Part shown: positions 55,406 to 64,000 of the stretch, piece by piece
Layout: every line of letters starts with the position of its first letter
Position numbering within the stretch: the first letter of the stretch is position 1
Assembly (NCBI GenBank): GCA_033557465.1
Contig: CM066037.1
Coordinates: 206,707,156-206,771,155, forward strand
DNA length: 64,000 bases
Reading direction: 5' to 3'
From: Ichthyophis bannanicus
Taxonomy: Eukaryota; Chordata; Amphibia; Gymnophiona; Ichthyophiidae
Position numbers and translations under genes: made by a program
The notes under the pieces: generated by a model
What the model saw: only the letters and a program-made list of their open reading frames with translations
Databases searched by the model: none
Told to the model about the DNA's origin: nothing

Positions 55406-56934
55406 TGTGATAAGGAAGTTTATCATAGTTCAGGAAGAAATAATACAAGAGGTGAATTGGCTCTGAATAAGCAACCTGTGCTGACTGGTAAAAGCACTAA
55501 AACAGAGTGTTTACCTAAAAGACTACCAGACCCAGAATGCACTGGTTTACAGAAAGCCTCTGGAGAGCTGAAGCAGGGAAACGTGTGCCTAATCAGAGAA
55601 GCAGTGATGTAATCCCTAATCACACATCTCCTAGGGCAGGGCTTAATTCAGAACACCTGGAGTGTGCTAGGGTGGAGCGGCCATCTAGGCACTTTAAAGC
55701 TAGAAGAAATTCATCATACAGACAGCAAGGAGAGCAAAGACAGCAAGGACAGCAACGGGAGCTGGAGAAGGAGAGACTAATCGTGAACAGAAGGAAGAAC
55801 AGCAAGACGTCCAGAAGGTCTAAGAAAGGAGCCCAAGGCAGTACGTATGCTGGGAGAGATTCCTGGGGCAAGCATTCTTCATTGGACTGGAAGAAGCCAG
55901 AGGCTTGGAGATATACAGCCAGGAACCCTCGGTCAGCACCTCTAAAGGAGATGGCTGCATCTACAGAAAGAAGGAGCTCTAATACCTATTTAAGGAGGTA
56001 TGGGAAAAGAGACCTGGAGTCCAGGGATTGTGACTGGAGAGCTGGGCACAGAAGCTTTGCTACATACTGGCCAAAATACCCAGAGAGGAAACCTAATGAC
56101 AATGTGATCTCAGGTATGAACTCTGATCTGTTCCCTAGCTTTGCACAAGGAAGATAGCAGGGAAACAGTTTCTATCCTGGTAGAGATCAGTTAGAGAAAT
56201 CCTCTCAGCCAGTGTTCGAAAGTGATCCTATAATATTTCAAGAGCAAGGGGAAATATCAAATGAGGAAGTTGAACGCATGGATTGTTCTATTTCTAAGCT
56301 GCTGTTCTAAAGTAATCCTCAGATAAGGATCAAACACCAAAAGGAACTGTACTGATTTTTAGCTTCCCAGAAAAGTTTCTTTGAGAGAAAGCTTTGGGGA
56401 AAGTTGGAGCCACATGGAGAGTGGACCAGCAATGGTTTGCAGCTGGTTAAGCACCTGTGATTAGAGCAAGGCACAAGTGCACGTGGGACTTTGGAAAAAA
56501 GCTTCTTCTCTGTGTGAAAGGAAGAAAGCTGTGTTTTTTGATAAAGAGAATTTTCCTTTTGGGTTTATTTTTCATTCCAGCACTGCTAAGAAAGTTTATT
56601 AGCAGGGGCTAGAAGAAAGACCTTTTCTGTTCCATCAAGGTCTTTACTAAGTTGTTGCATAAGTAATTCAGTTGCCTTATTTGTTTTGTTTCCTGAATAA
56701 AAACTCCTGGAGAAATTATCCTGTTGATGTTACCAAGCATATCTGTGCGAGGGAATAACACCCCATAAATAAAATCTGTTTTCTGCTTTACACTCGAACA
56801 ACTACAATTCTTTATTCTTGTTAAACGGCTAGTTTTGTGTGAATGAACTACAAGACCCACAATCCTTTGCAAGTCAAGTAAATTCATGTCCTTGCCAAGA
56901 TTGTGGAACTTTCACAACAAGCACCCTCGTTTAC
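55406..56934 (+). mobile_element. Family X copy 2
   Basis: It starts TGTGATAAGGAAGTTTATC inside the L2 endonuclease. The 5 bases agtac precede it (55401-55405) and recur at 56935-56939, which would be the target duplication if the element ends at CGTTTAC; an end at CACAACA (56919) with imperfect agcac is the alternative. It shares with copy 1 the terminus, the ORF C terminus, the TGCGAGGGAATAACACC / AATAAA region and ACTACAAGACCCACAATCC. The rest is diverged. Confidence 0.6.
55537..56310 (+). pseudogene. Family X ORF in copy 2, one in-frame stop
   Basis: The frame runs from about 55537 to TAG at 56155, then on in the same frame to TAA at 56308. The middle is very basic and Gln/Arg/Lys-rich (RQQGEQRQQGQQRELEKERL, RRKNSKTSRRSKKG). 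The end is acidic, EKSSQPVFESDPIIF then EEVERMDCSISKLLF, aligning with the C terminus of the copy 1 protein. Function unknown. Confidence 0.5.
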
Positions 56935-57668
56935 AGTACTTGATCGCGCGTCAACTCTTTCCTGGTAGAGTCCATCACTAGTTGTCTGAGCAGAGCCTCT
57001 TGTAAAGGTCAGCAATCTTGCTGCTACTTCCCAAATTTGCAGATGGAACACTCCAGTCCACATCTGGTATATTAAACAATCCACAGCACCACTTATTTTC
57101 CCCACATTACCTGTATTTCAGCTGTTTAATATTGTTTTTGACATAGAGGACCACTTCTTCTTTTCTGCCCTGGCTTCCTTTTCTGCCCTGGCTTTCTCTC
57201 CTAAAACAATTATAGCCAGGCATAGCGATATCTCATTCATGAGACTCATTAAATCATGTTTCCATATGGCCACAATGTCCAAGTCTATTTCAACCATGAG
57301 GATTTTCAGGTCAGGAACTTTGTTGCCTGGATTATGAACATTTATGCTCGTTGTCCCCATCCCACCCAAGGATGCCATCTTGCCTCAGTCTCCTTTTTTC
57401 CATGGAGCCCACCAGATGTGTGGCTGATTTCCCTGGAAACATTTTTATATTTTCTCTTTTATTTTTTCTTTCTCCAGTCACGTACTGGTTCCCTTTCCAA
57501 ATCCCCCCTACCCCCCCCCCCCCCCCACGAGCTCGTTTGCCTCGGCACTGTGTCTCTGGTTCATTCCTTTCCCTTTTTTCGCTCGAGAGTTCTCGACTGG
57601 CTTCGTGCCCTTTTGTGTCCCTGGCCAAGCCTGAGGCCTTCGATCTCAAGGGGGCCATTTTCCACACC

Positions 57669-60115
57669 ATGGCCACAGCCAGTGGCTTTAAAGATTGTGA
57701 TTGATGCACTAAAATCATGTCGCGCAGCGACCCACATGACTGCTGCCTCCGATGCCTAGGGCCAGACTATGACCCCTTGGATTGTGGTCTCTGCAAATGG
57801 ATGATCTCCAAGGCTATCAAGGGCCTTCTTTCACAAGATGGACTGCACGAGAGTGGTAACACTGCATTCCAGGGCCCCCTCGGGAGACCGGGCGACCTTG
57901 GACCCCCATGGTTGCGGAAACCCTTGAGGACAGCATTGGAAGATGCATCTGGGAAAGTGGACAAATCCCACGGGCCCCGGTCCCGCAGTCCTCACTGCGA
58001 GTCTGAGGGGGAAGGTCAACCAAAATATCCTGACAGGAATCATTGGCATCTGGCAACTGGCCTTGGACCCCCAAGGCCATCCTGGTCGAAGACTCTCCCT
58101 TGATGGAGCGAGTGTTGGGCCCGAGTCCCTCGGTGCCCATGCCAAAGGCTGCGGAACCATCTAGCCTCGAGACCAGGATGGCGGCCTTGGAGCACAATCT
58201 ATCTGCCTTCATTGCCCAGCAGCAGGCTCTGATGCCCGGTTCCACTGGGTCATCGATTCCCACCACCGGGTCCTCAACCTTGAGGAACTCCCCAGACGTT
58301 GAGCCGATCTTCGAACGCCACCAGAGCCAGGGCCACCCTTGACACCTGCACCGACTACGAGTCAGATTGGGAGTCTGAGGACGAAGAGTCCCCGGATGCC
58401 TGCCAGCACCTCTGACCCATCTCTCCCTGAGATGCGGCGTCAGTCCCTGAGGACATAGCCTTCCTCAACTTCGTGTGGCATAAGGCCAAGGCACTGGTCT
58501 TTGAGACTGACTCGGAGGAAGACCCTTGGACCGAGGATCTCGAGATCCTCCAGTACAAGGCTCCACTGAATGAGGCATTTATGGTGCCCGTTCCCCCAAT
58601 CCTGGAATGGCTGCTTCTTCACATCTGGAAGACCCCTGCATCAGTGCCCATAGTGAGCAGATGGCTGGACTCGATGTACCGGGTCCGCCTGAGTCTTGGC
58701 TTCCAGAAAGCACAGCTGCCGCACAACTCCATGGTGGTGGAGTCAGCCATGCGTCACCTTAAGAACCAAAAGATTTATGTATGTATTTATTTATTTACTT
58801 GAATGGTTTGTTTTTTTATACCGCTCCTTCCAGCGATCAGGGGTGGATTACATGGAACATATTTAACCAATACAATTTAAACAAGGAACGGAGAACAATA
58901 ACTATATATATACCAGTGCACACTAATTACAGAGGCATAGTGATGTATGGATTTTCTTAGCTGTATACATTGAAATAAGGGAGGGAAATGGGAGGTGTTA
59001 GAGTGTTGGGGTGGAGTTATTGGAGGTATTGTTTATTAGGTGAGCATTATAATATTTTGAGAAAAGGTGTGTTTTCAATTCCTTGCGGAAAGTTAGGAGA
59101 TCTTTGGTAGCTCTGATTTGGTCAGGGAGGGCATTTCAAAGTATAGGGACTGTGTATCTGAATGCCCTATTACTTGTGTGCTGTTTAGTTTTGCATATAA
59201 GGGTTAGAACTTGCAGAAGGTTTTGAGCGTGCTTTCGCTTGTGTCTGGTGTCAGTTTGAGATTTTATTATAGTGGAGAGGTAAGAGGGGGAGATATCGTT
59301 ATACAATTTAAAAGCAGTGAAGATTTGCTTGTATGTATTCTGGAAGTTATTGGGAGCCAGTGAAGGTTATATAATATGTGGGTGATGTGTTCAGATAGGT
59401 TGGTCTTGGTTATTATCCTGGCAGATACATTTTGGACAAGCTGGGGAGAAAAGATCCACTCCTCAGTGCCCCTGGGTAGGGAGGCCTGCGCCTTGGATGC
59501 CCTCAGCAGAAAGTGCTACCAGGGCTCGATGCTCATCAACCAAATCCAGGCTTACCAGCTGTACATGTACATGTACCCAAGAGACCTGGCGAAGGAACTC
59601 GCCGGGTTCTCGGCTGGTCTATTTGAGGAACCTCTCTTGTGGCTCTGGACCCTGGCCTTGGGTGCCAGAGAATGCTCCAAATTCATAACTCGGGCAGCCT
59701 ATGACAGCTTTGAGTCGGCAGTTAGAGTAGCTGCGGCAGGCATTGGTGCCTGACGCCAGGCATGGCTACAGTCCCCCGACCTGGAGCAATGGGTTCAGGA
59801 CAAATTGGTTGATGTCCCCTGCCAGGGATAGAACCTCTTTGGCAAACCCACGATGGGATAAGGCTGCAGAGTTGGAGTCTGAGTTCCTGATAAGGACCAG
59901 GCTCTCCAAGAAGACCATTACCCTTCCTTGATGGAAGGTCTTGGGTAAAAAGCCCCCTTATTCGAGGAAGGGCAAGACTTACAGAAACTACCTAGCTGGC
60001 CTTCCCATATCTCAAACAGGGTCAGCAGGCCAAGGGACAAGGGCATGGCCCTCCTAAGCCCAAGACTCCCAAAACCCAGGCACTGGCTCCGGCCCAGCCT
60101 GGTGGGAGCTTTTGA
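57669..60115 (+). pseudogene. DIRS3 gag-like ORF1, broken
   Basis: It starts MATASGFKDCD, a stop, then CTKIMSR and CCLRCLGPDYDPLDCGLC, so the cysteine pattern of DIRS1 gag is recognisable with one Cys lost. Pieces: 57717-58103, 58043-58342 and 58473-58773 with RWLDSMYRVRLSLGFQKAQL. After the L2 insert (59449) it resumes as SSVPLGREACALDALSRKCY and ITRAAYDSFESAVRVAAAGI. A Lys/Gln/Pro-rich end follows. Confidence 0.75.
58775..59448 (-). mobile_element. L2 3' part with 7-bp target duplication in DIRS3 gag
   Basis: aaaagat flanks it at 58768-58774 and 59449-59455. It starts TTATGTATGTATTTATTTAT followed by TATACCGCTCCTTCCAGCGA, the L2 tail. The gag frame (HLKNQK ... SSVPLGREA) rejoins across it. 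Confidence 0.85.
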
Positions 60116-60179
60116 CTCCTTGGGCATAGCTTCTCTTCCCCCTACCCCCAGGAGACCCACCCCAGCAGCCCACAGGTGG

Positions 60180-61760
60180 CCATCTAGTCTTGTTTGCCCA
60201 CAGGTGGCGATCCATCACCACCGACACCTGGGCACTGAAGTTGATCAAGGAGGGCTACCTCCTCATCCTCTTGCAGATGCCCCCTCCATTCTTCCCAGGA
60301 GAGCCCCCCAGGACTCCCCATCAACAGACCCTGCTACTGCAGGAACTCAGAGGTCTTCTGGAAGACAGGCAGTGGAACCAGTACCTCCGTGTCTCTAAGG
60401 CAAGGGGTCCTACTCCACATACTTCCTCGTACCCAAAAGGACAGGAGGCCTAAGGCTCATCCTAGTCCTGCGGGACCTAAACAGGTTCCTGGTGAGAGAG
60501 AAGGTCAAGATACTCTCCCTTGTAACACTGCTGCCATACTTCCAGCAGGGAGACTGGCTATGCTCCTTGGACTTAAAGATGCGTATATTCACATCCTCAT
60601 CCACCCATGCCACAGGCAGTTCCTCAGGTTCTTGGTAGGAATGGCCACTCTTAGTACAGGATACTACCCTTCGGTCTAGCCTCTGCTCCCTAGAGTCCTC
60701 ACGAAGCCTGGTAGCCTACCTTTGCCTCCAGTGCTCGGTGTCTGCTCACCTTCTGCTCTGACTACTGGGCCACATTGTCCAGACATGGCCCAGACACCCG
60801 CCTTCACATGAGGGCGGTCCAGTGGTGCCTCCACTCCCAGTGGACCCAGGCCATGAGCCAGCTATGAGACAGGATGATGGTGACCCACCACCAGCTGGCG
60901 GACCCCCTCAGCTGGTGGCAAGTGCCCCAGCATCTTCAGGCCAGGATGCCTTTTCAGGCCCCCACCCCCCAGAGAGTCCTCACCATGGATGCCTCCCATA
61001 TGGGCTGAGGGGGCTCATTGCAAGGACCTTTGCACTCAAGGCAGCTGGTCACAGGCGGAAAACCAACAACAGATCAACCTCCTAGAGCTTCGGGTCATAT
61101 CCCTGGCTCTCCGAGCCTTCCACCACCATCTCCAGCATGATCTAAATGGAAAACCAGGTCACAATGTTCTACACCAACAAGCAGGGGGGCACAGGGTTGA
61201 ACACCCTCTGTCAGGAGGCAGTAGGCCTCTGCTTATATGTGAATCACAGTGGGATGCACCTGCAGGCTGTATATCTGCCCAGCCAGGACAATACCCTGGC
61301 AGACAGGCTGAGCAGGGTCCTCCAGATACACAAGTGGCAGCAAGACCCCAGAGTGGCCTCTCGGCTCTTCCAACTCTGGGGAACTCCACGGCTGGATCTT
61401 TTCGCCAGCCTGACCAACTCTCAGTTGACCTGCTTCTACTCCCGCCAGCCAAGCCCATCCTGGGTGGCAGCAGATGCCTTCCTCATCCCATGGACGGAAG
61501 GCCTTCTGTACGCCTTCCCACCCATGCCGCTGATAGCCAAGACTCTCTTCAAGGCTCAGCGGGACAGGGTGTCTCTTGATATTGGTGGGCCCTTGGTGGC
61601 CCAGGCAACCGTGGTTCCCACTGTTCCTTCGCATATCCATAGCTCCCCTGGTCCTCCTGGGGGGCGACCCAGTACTGCTGTCGCAGAAGGAGGGCTCCCT
61701 CCTGCATCTCAACCTGGGGTCTCTGGCGCTAACAGCTTCATTACTGAAAGGGTAACCTTT
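60180..61760 (+). pseudogene. DIRS3 RT / RNase H with deleted catalytic motif
   Basis: RWRSITTDTWALKLIKEGYL matches the DIRS1 N terminus, and DAYIHILIHPCHRQFLRFL follows at about 60580. After the equivalent of LPFGLASAPRV (frame-shifted, about 60675) the sequence jumps to LLGHIVQTWP, so about 110 residues including YLDDW are absent. RNase H and tail continue in 60989-61808: INLLELRVISLALRAF, ENQVTMFYTNKQGG, NTLADRLSRVL, LDLFASLTNSQLTCF. Confidence 0.8.
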
Positions 61761-61815
61761 CAGGTGAGGTTGAGGAGGTCGTCCTGGCCTCCCGCAAGAC
61801 CTCCATGAGACAGAC

Positions 61816-62708
61816 TTAAGAACATAAGATATCTCATACTAGGTCAGACCATCAAGCCCAGTATCCTGTTTCCAACAGTGGCCAATCTAGGTTGTAAGTA
61901 CCTAGCAGTCTCCCCAAAAAACACAGGTTCCACAATGCTTGTATTGGGTCAAGCAGTGATATCCTGGGTCCCTTTTAATAATGGTTTATGGACCTGTCCT
62001 CCAGGAACTTGTCCAAACCTTTTTTAAACCCAGCTACACTAACAGCTTTTACTACATTCTCTGGTAAGAAATTCTAGAGTTTGATTACATGTTGAGTGAA
62101 AAAATATTTTCTCTTATTAGTCTTAAATAGGTTACCCTGTAGCTTCATTGCATGTCCCCTAGTCTTTTTATATTCTGATGATGCAAACAATCGATCTACG
62201 TTTACCCGTTCCATTCCATTCATTAATTTATAGACCTCTATCATATCTCCCCTCAGCCGTCTCTTTCCAAGTTGAAGAGCCCTAACCTTTTTAGTCTCTC
62301 TTCATAGGAGTATCCTTCCATCTACTTTACCATTTTGGTGGCTCTTCTCTGTACCTTTTCTAATAACGCTATATCCTTTTTAAGATACGGCCACCAGAAT
62401 TGCACACAATATTCAAGGTGCAGTTGCACCATGGAACGATACAGAGGCATTATAATATCATTTGTTTTATTTTCTATTCCTTTCCTTATGATACCTAGCA
62501 TTCTATTTGCTCTCTTGGCAGCCGCTGCACACTGGGCAGAGGGTTTTAACATGTTATCCACGATGACGCCTAAATCTTTTTCATGGGTCGTGGTTCCCAA
62601 TGTGGAACCTTGCATCATGTAACCATAGTTTGGGTTGTTCTTTGTTAGGTGCATAACTTTGCACTTGTCCATATTAAATTTTATCTGCCATTTGGATGCC
62701 CAGTCTTC
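61816..62708 (-). mobile_element. LINE-A 3' part in the DIRS3 recombinase
   Basis: It starts TAAGAACATAAGATATCTCA and encodes, on the reverse strand at 62322-62867, EDWASKWQIKFNMDKCKVMH and [20 protein letters not shown]. It cuts the recombinase between RQT and KWHRFSVWCAE. Confidence 0.85.
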
Positions 62709-63645
62709 AAATGGCACAGATTCTCTGTGTGGTGTGCAGAACGACAGGTTAACCCGTTCTCGTGCTCTGTGCAGCTTATGCTGCAGTATTTGCTTCACCT
62801 GCCTCAGGCAGGACTGAAGTCCAACTTGGTTGGGGTCCACCTGAGTACTCTTGTGGCGCACCACCACTTCATCGAGGGCAAGCCTCTCTCTGCCCAGCCA
62901 CTCATAACCTGCTTTCTATAGGGCCTCCTGTTATCCAAAGCCCCGGTCCACCCTCCGTCGGTGGAGTGGGACCTCAACATAGTTCTTTCACGGCTCACAG
63001 GCCCTCCATTTGAGGCCCTGGCTACCTGCCACCTGCACTGCCTCTCATGGAAGGTTGTCTTCCTGGTGGCACTCACATTTGTTTGCAGAGTCAACAAGCT
63101 TCAGGCCTTGGTGGCGGATCTGCCTTATACGAGGTTCTATAAGAACAGGGTCGTGCTTCTCGCGCACCCTAAATTTCTTCCCAAGGTGATGTCCCCATTC
63201 CACTTTAATCAAGAGGTGGTGCTCCCCACATTCTTTCTGCGGCCTCATGCCAGCAGGGCGGAGACCATCCTTCATACCTTAGACATTAAGAGGGCTCTGT
63301 CTTTCTACTTCCAACATACCCAGGATCACCACAAGCCTCTCAACATTTTGTTCCCAGTGATCCCAGTCGGTTGGGGAGGCAGTGATCAAGCGAACTCTGT
63401 CCACTTGGGTGGCGGACTATATTTCCCTCACTTACAAGCAGGCAGGACTCTTGCTGGAGTGCCAGGTCATAATGTCAAGGCCATGGCAGCATCCGTGGCA
63501 AATCTACATTCCGTACTTCTGTGGGAAATCTGATAGACCACCACCTGATCCTCGGTCCATACCTTCATAGCTCATTATTGCCTGGAGAGGGAGTCCCGTC
63601 AGGACAGTGCCTTCGGCCAAGCAGTACTATGTCATCTATTTGGGA
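62709..63645 (+). pseudogene. DIRS3 tyrosine recombinase, broken
   Basis: KWHRFSVWCAERQVNPFSC, then YLLHLPQAGLKSNLVGVHLS. The frame 62961-63533 has HCLSWKVVFLVALTFVCRVN, so motif I has CR for ARR as in DIRS4. After a frameshift, GHNVKAMAASVANLHS shows HNVK where DIRS1 has the catalytic HNVR. The tyrosine region (FIAHYCLERESRQ) follows a stop. Confidence 0.8.
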
Positions 63646-63818
63646 TGTAGGCAACTCCTGCCCTCCGACACTTTTGTGTTCAGTCTATTGGAATGCTGCT
63701 TCCTTACCGGACAATTGGTCATTTGAAAGTCTGTTAACTTAGGACTCCATTGCTGCTTGAATGTCTGTTAATTTAGGACTCCTTTTTACAGGTTTTCGGT
63801 AGCCTATAGCTGGAGAGT

Positions 63819-63909
63819 CCCATATGTGAGGACTGACTTCCTGCTTGTTCCCAGCATAATTACACTCCTGTAAGAGGTGTTTTCAAGGGACAGCAGAAAT
63901 CAGTCCTCA
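63819..63909 (+). repeat. DIRS3 internal complementary region
   Basis: CCCATATGTGAGGACTGACT and TTCCTGCTTGTTCCCAGC, then ATAATTACACTCCTGTAAGA, follow the DIRS1 region. Its partner ends are lost on the left and beyond the window on the right. Confidence 0.75.
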
Positions 63910-63975
63910 CAACCCTCCCTCTTCCCCGTGGAGTTGCTTCTTTGTCATTTTTTGCCGTCTTTAGCTATATCATTT

Positions 63976-64000
63976 GACTGAGGCAAGATGGTACCCTTGA
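63976..64000 (+). repeat. Start of DIRS3 right terminal repeat
   Basis: GACTGAGGCAAGATGGTACC at the window end is the inner edge of the right terminal repeat (GAAACTGAGGAGAGC in DIRS1) and pairs with ATCTTGCCTCAGTC near 57371. Confidence 0.65.

Larger units (their letters stand above)
49110..57360 (-). mobile_element. L2-type LINE, split by LINE-A and family X
   Basis: One reverse L2 in three pieces. The 3' tail to RT palm is 49110-50465 (KYLGVILDTGLTFHDQI at 49409-50047, VPQGLILAPLLFYIFL and VYYYVDDILLLFH at 50105-50338). RT fingers to endonuclease end is 54713-55405 (HYRPVSNLPFSYKILQKLV, LSRSDYHIVCFKVKVK). The endonuclease start is 56935-57360 (NVHNPGNKVPDLKILMVEID). The order is correct across all pieces. 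The gaps hold the tRNA/LINE-A unit and X copy 2. It is a pseudogene. DIRS3 adjoins its 5' end. Confidence 0.75.
57361..64000 (+). mobile_element. DIRS3: GC-rich DIRS copy, runs off the window
   Basis: The order is a left-repeat remnant (ATCTTGCCTCAGTC at about 57371, the complement of GACTGAGGCAAGAT at 63976), gag 57669-60115, RT-RNase H 60180-61760, recombinase 61740-63645, internal complementary region 63819-63909 and the start of the right terminal repeat at 63976. The outer left repeat is missing. Two inserts: an L2 (58775-59448) and a reverse LINE-A (61816-62708). All ORFs are broken. It is clearly GC-richer than DIRS1 and DIRS2, so it is a separate subfamily. Confidence 0.85.

Noticed and set aside
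57118..57378. Separate small gene upstream of DIRS3
   Set aside because: The reverse frame reads as the N-terminal endonuclease of the L2 whose other parts lie at 49110-55405.

Overview
This is 64 kb of vertebrate, non-genic DNA made almost entirely of transposable elements, most of them inserted into one another. I found no host protein-coding exon, rRNA or snRNA; the only RNA-gene-like sequence is a damaged tRNA-Cys copy. The mix (tyrosine-recombinase DIRS retrotransposons, CR1- and L2-type LINEs, Tx1-like L1 pieces, tRNA-derived SINEs with an L2-like tail, hAT elements and a pogo/Tigger transposon) suggests a tetrapod with a large repeat-rich genome, most likely an amphibian such as a caecilian. 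That assignment is inference. In the entries 'LINE-A' and 'LINE-B' are local names for two CR1-like families, and 'X' is a local name for a family I do not recognise.

Layout. 1-2745: a LINE-B scrap cut by a reverse L2. 2746-3850: an unexplained composite repeat. 3851-4815: a reverse DIRS tyrosine recombinase (YR) fragment. 5331-13995: an old forward DIRS copy (DIRS5) split by a small hAT element (5459-5916) and by a LINE-B (7717-13430), which itself holds a 3.5-kb hAT (8526-11988) containing L2 and CR1 tails. 15050-26700: a Tx1/L1-type LINE whose ORF1 is split by the best-preserved element, DIRS1 (15727-21333), and by a reverse LINE-A tail. 28396-43263: DIRS2, inside a LINE-B, and split by a 5.5-kb LINE-A (31250-36774) and by L2 insertions, one of which carries X copy 1 (37548-38903). 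45635-48156: a Tigger transposon with matching ends. 49110-57360: one reverse L2 split by a tRNA-Cys/LINE-A unit (with a SINE inside) and by X copy 2. 57361-64000: DIRS3, which runs off the window.

How the parts work. DIRS1 has the standard DIRS plan: inverted terminal repeats, a gag-like ORF with a zinc-finger-like cysteine pattern, reverse transcriptase/RNase H, a tyrosine recombinase in an overlapping frame, and an internal complementary region matching both outer ends, used to close a circular intermediate. Only its gag is broken, by two frameshifts. Several insertions can be placed to the base because target duplications are visible and the interrupted reading frame resumes on the other side, so relative ages can be read from the sequence.

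The least explained items are family X (two diverged copies sharing a terminus, a 3' region and a C-terminal protein motif), the open frame overlapping the RT-RNase H gene in three separate DIRS copies, the tandemly repeated 5' region of LINE-A, and the inverted/direct repeat composite at 2746-3420.
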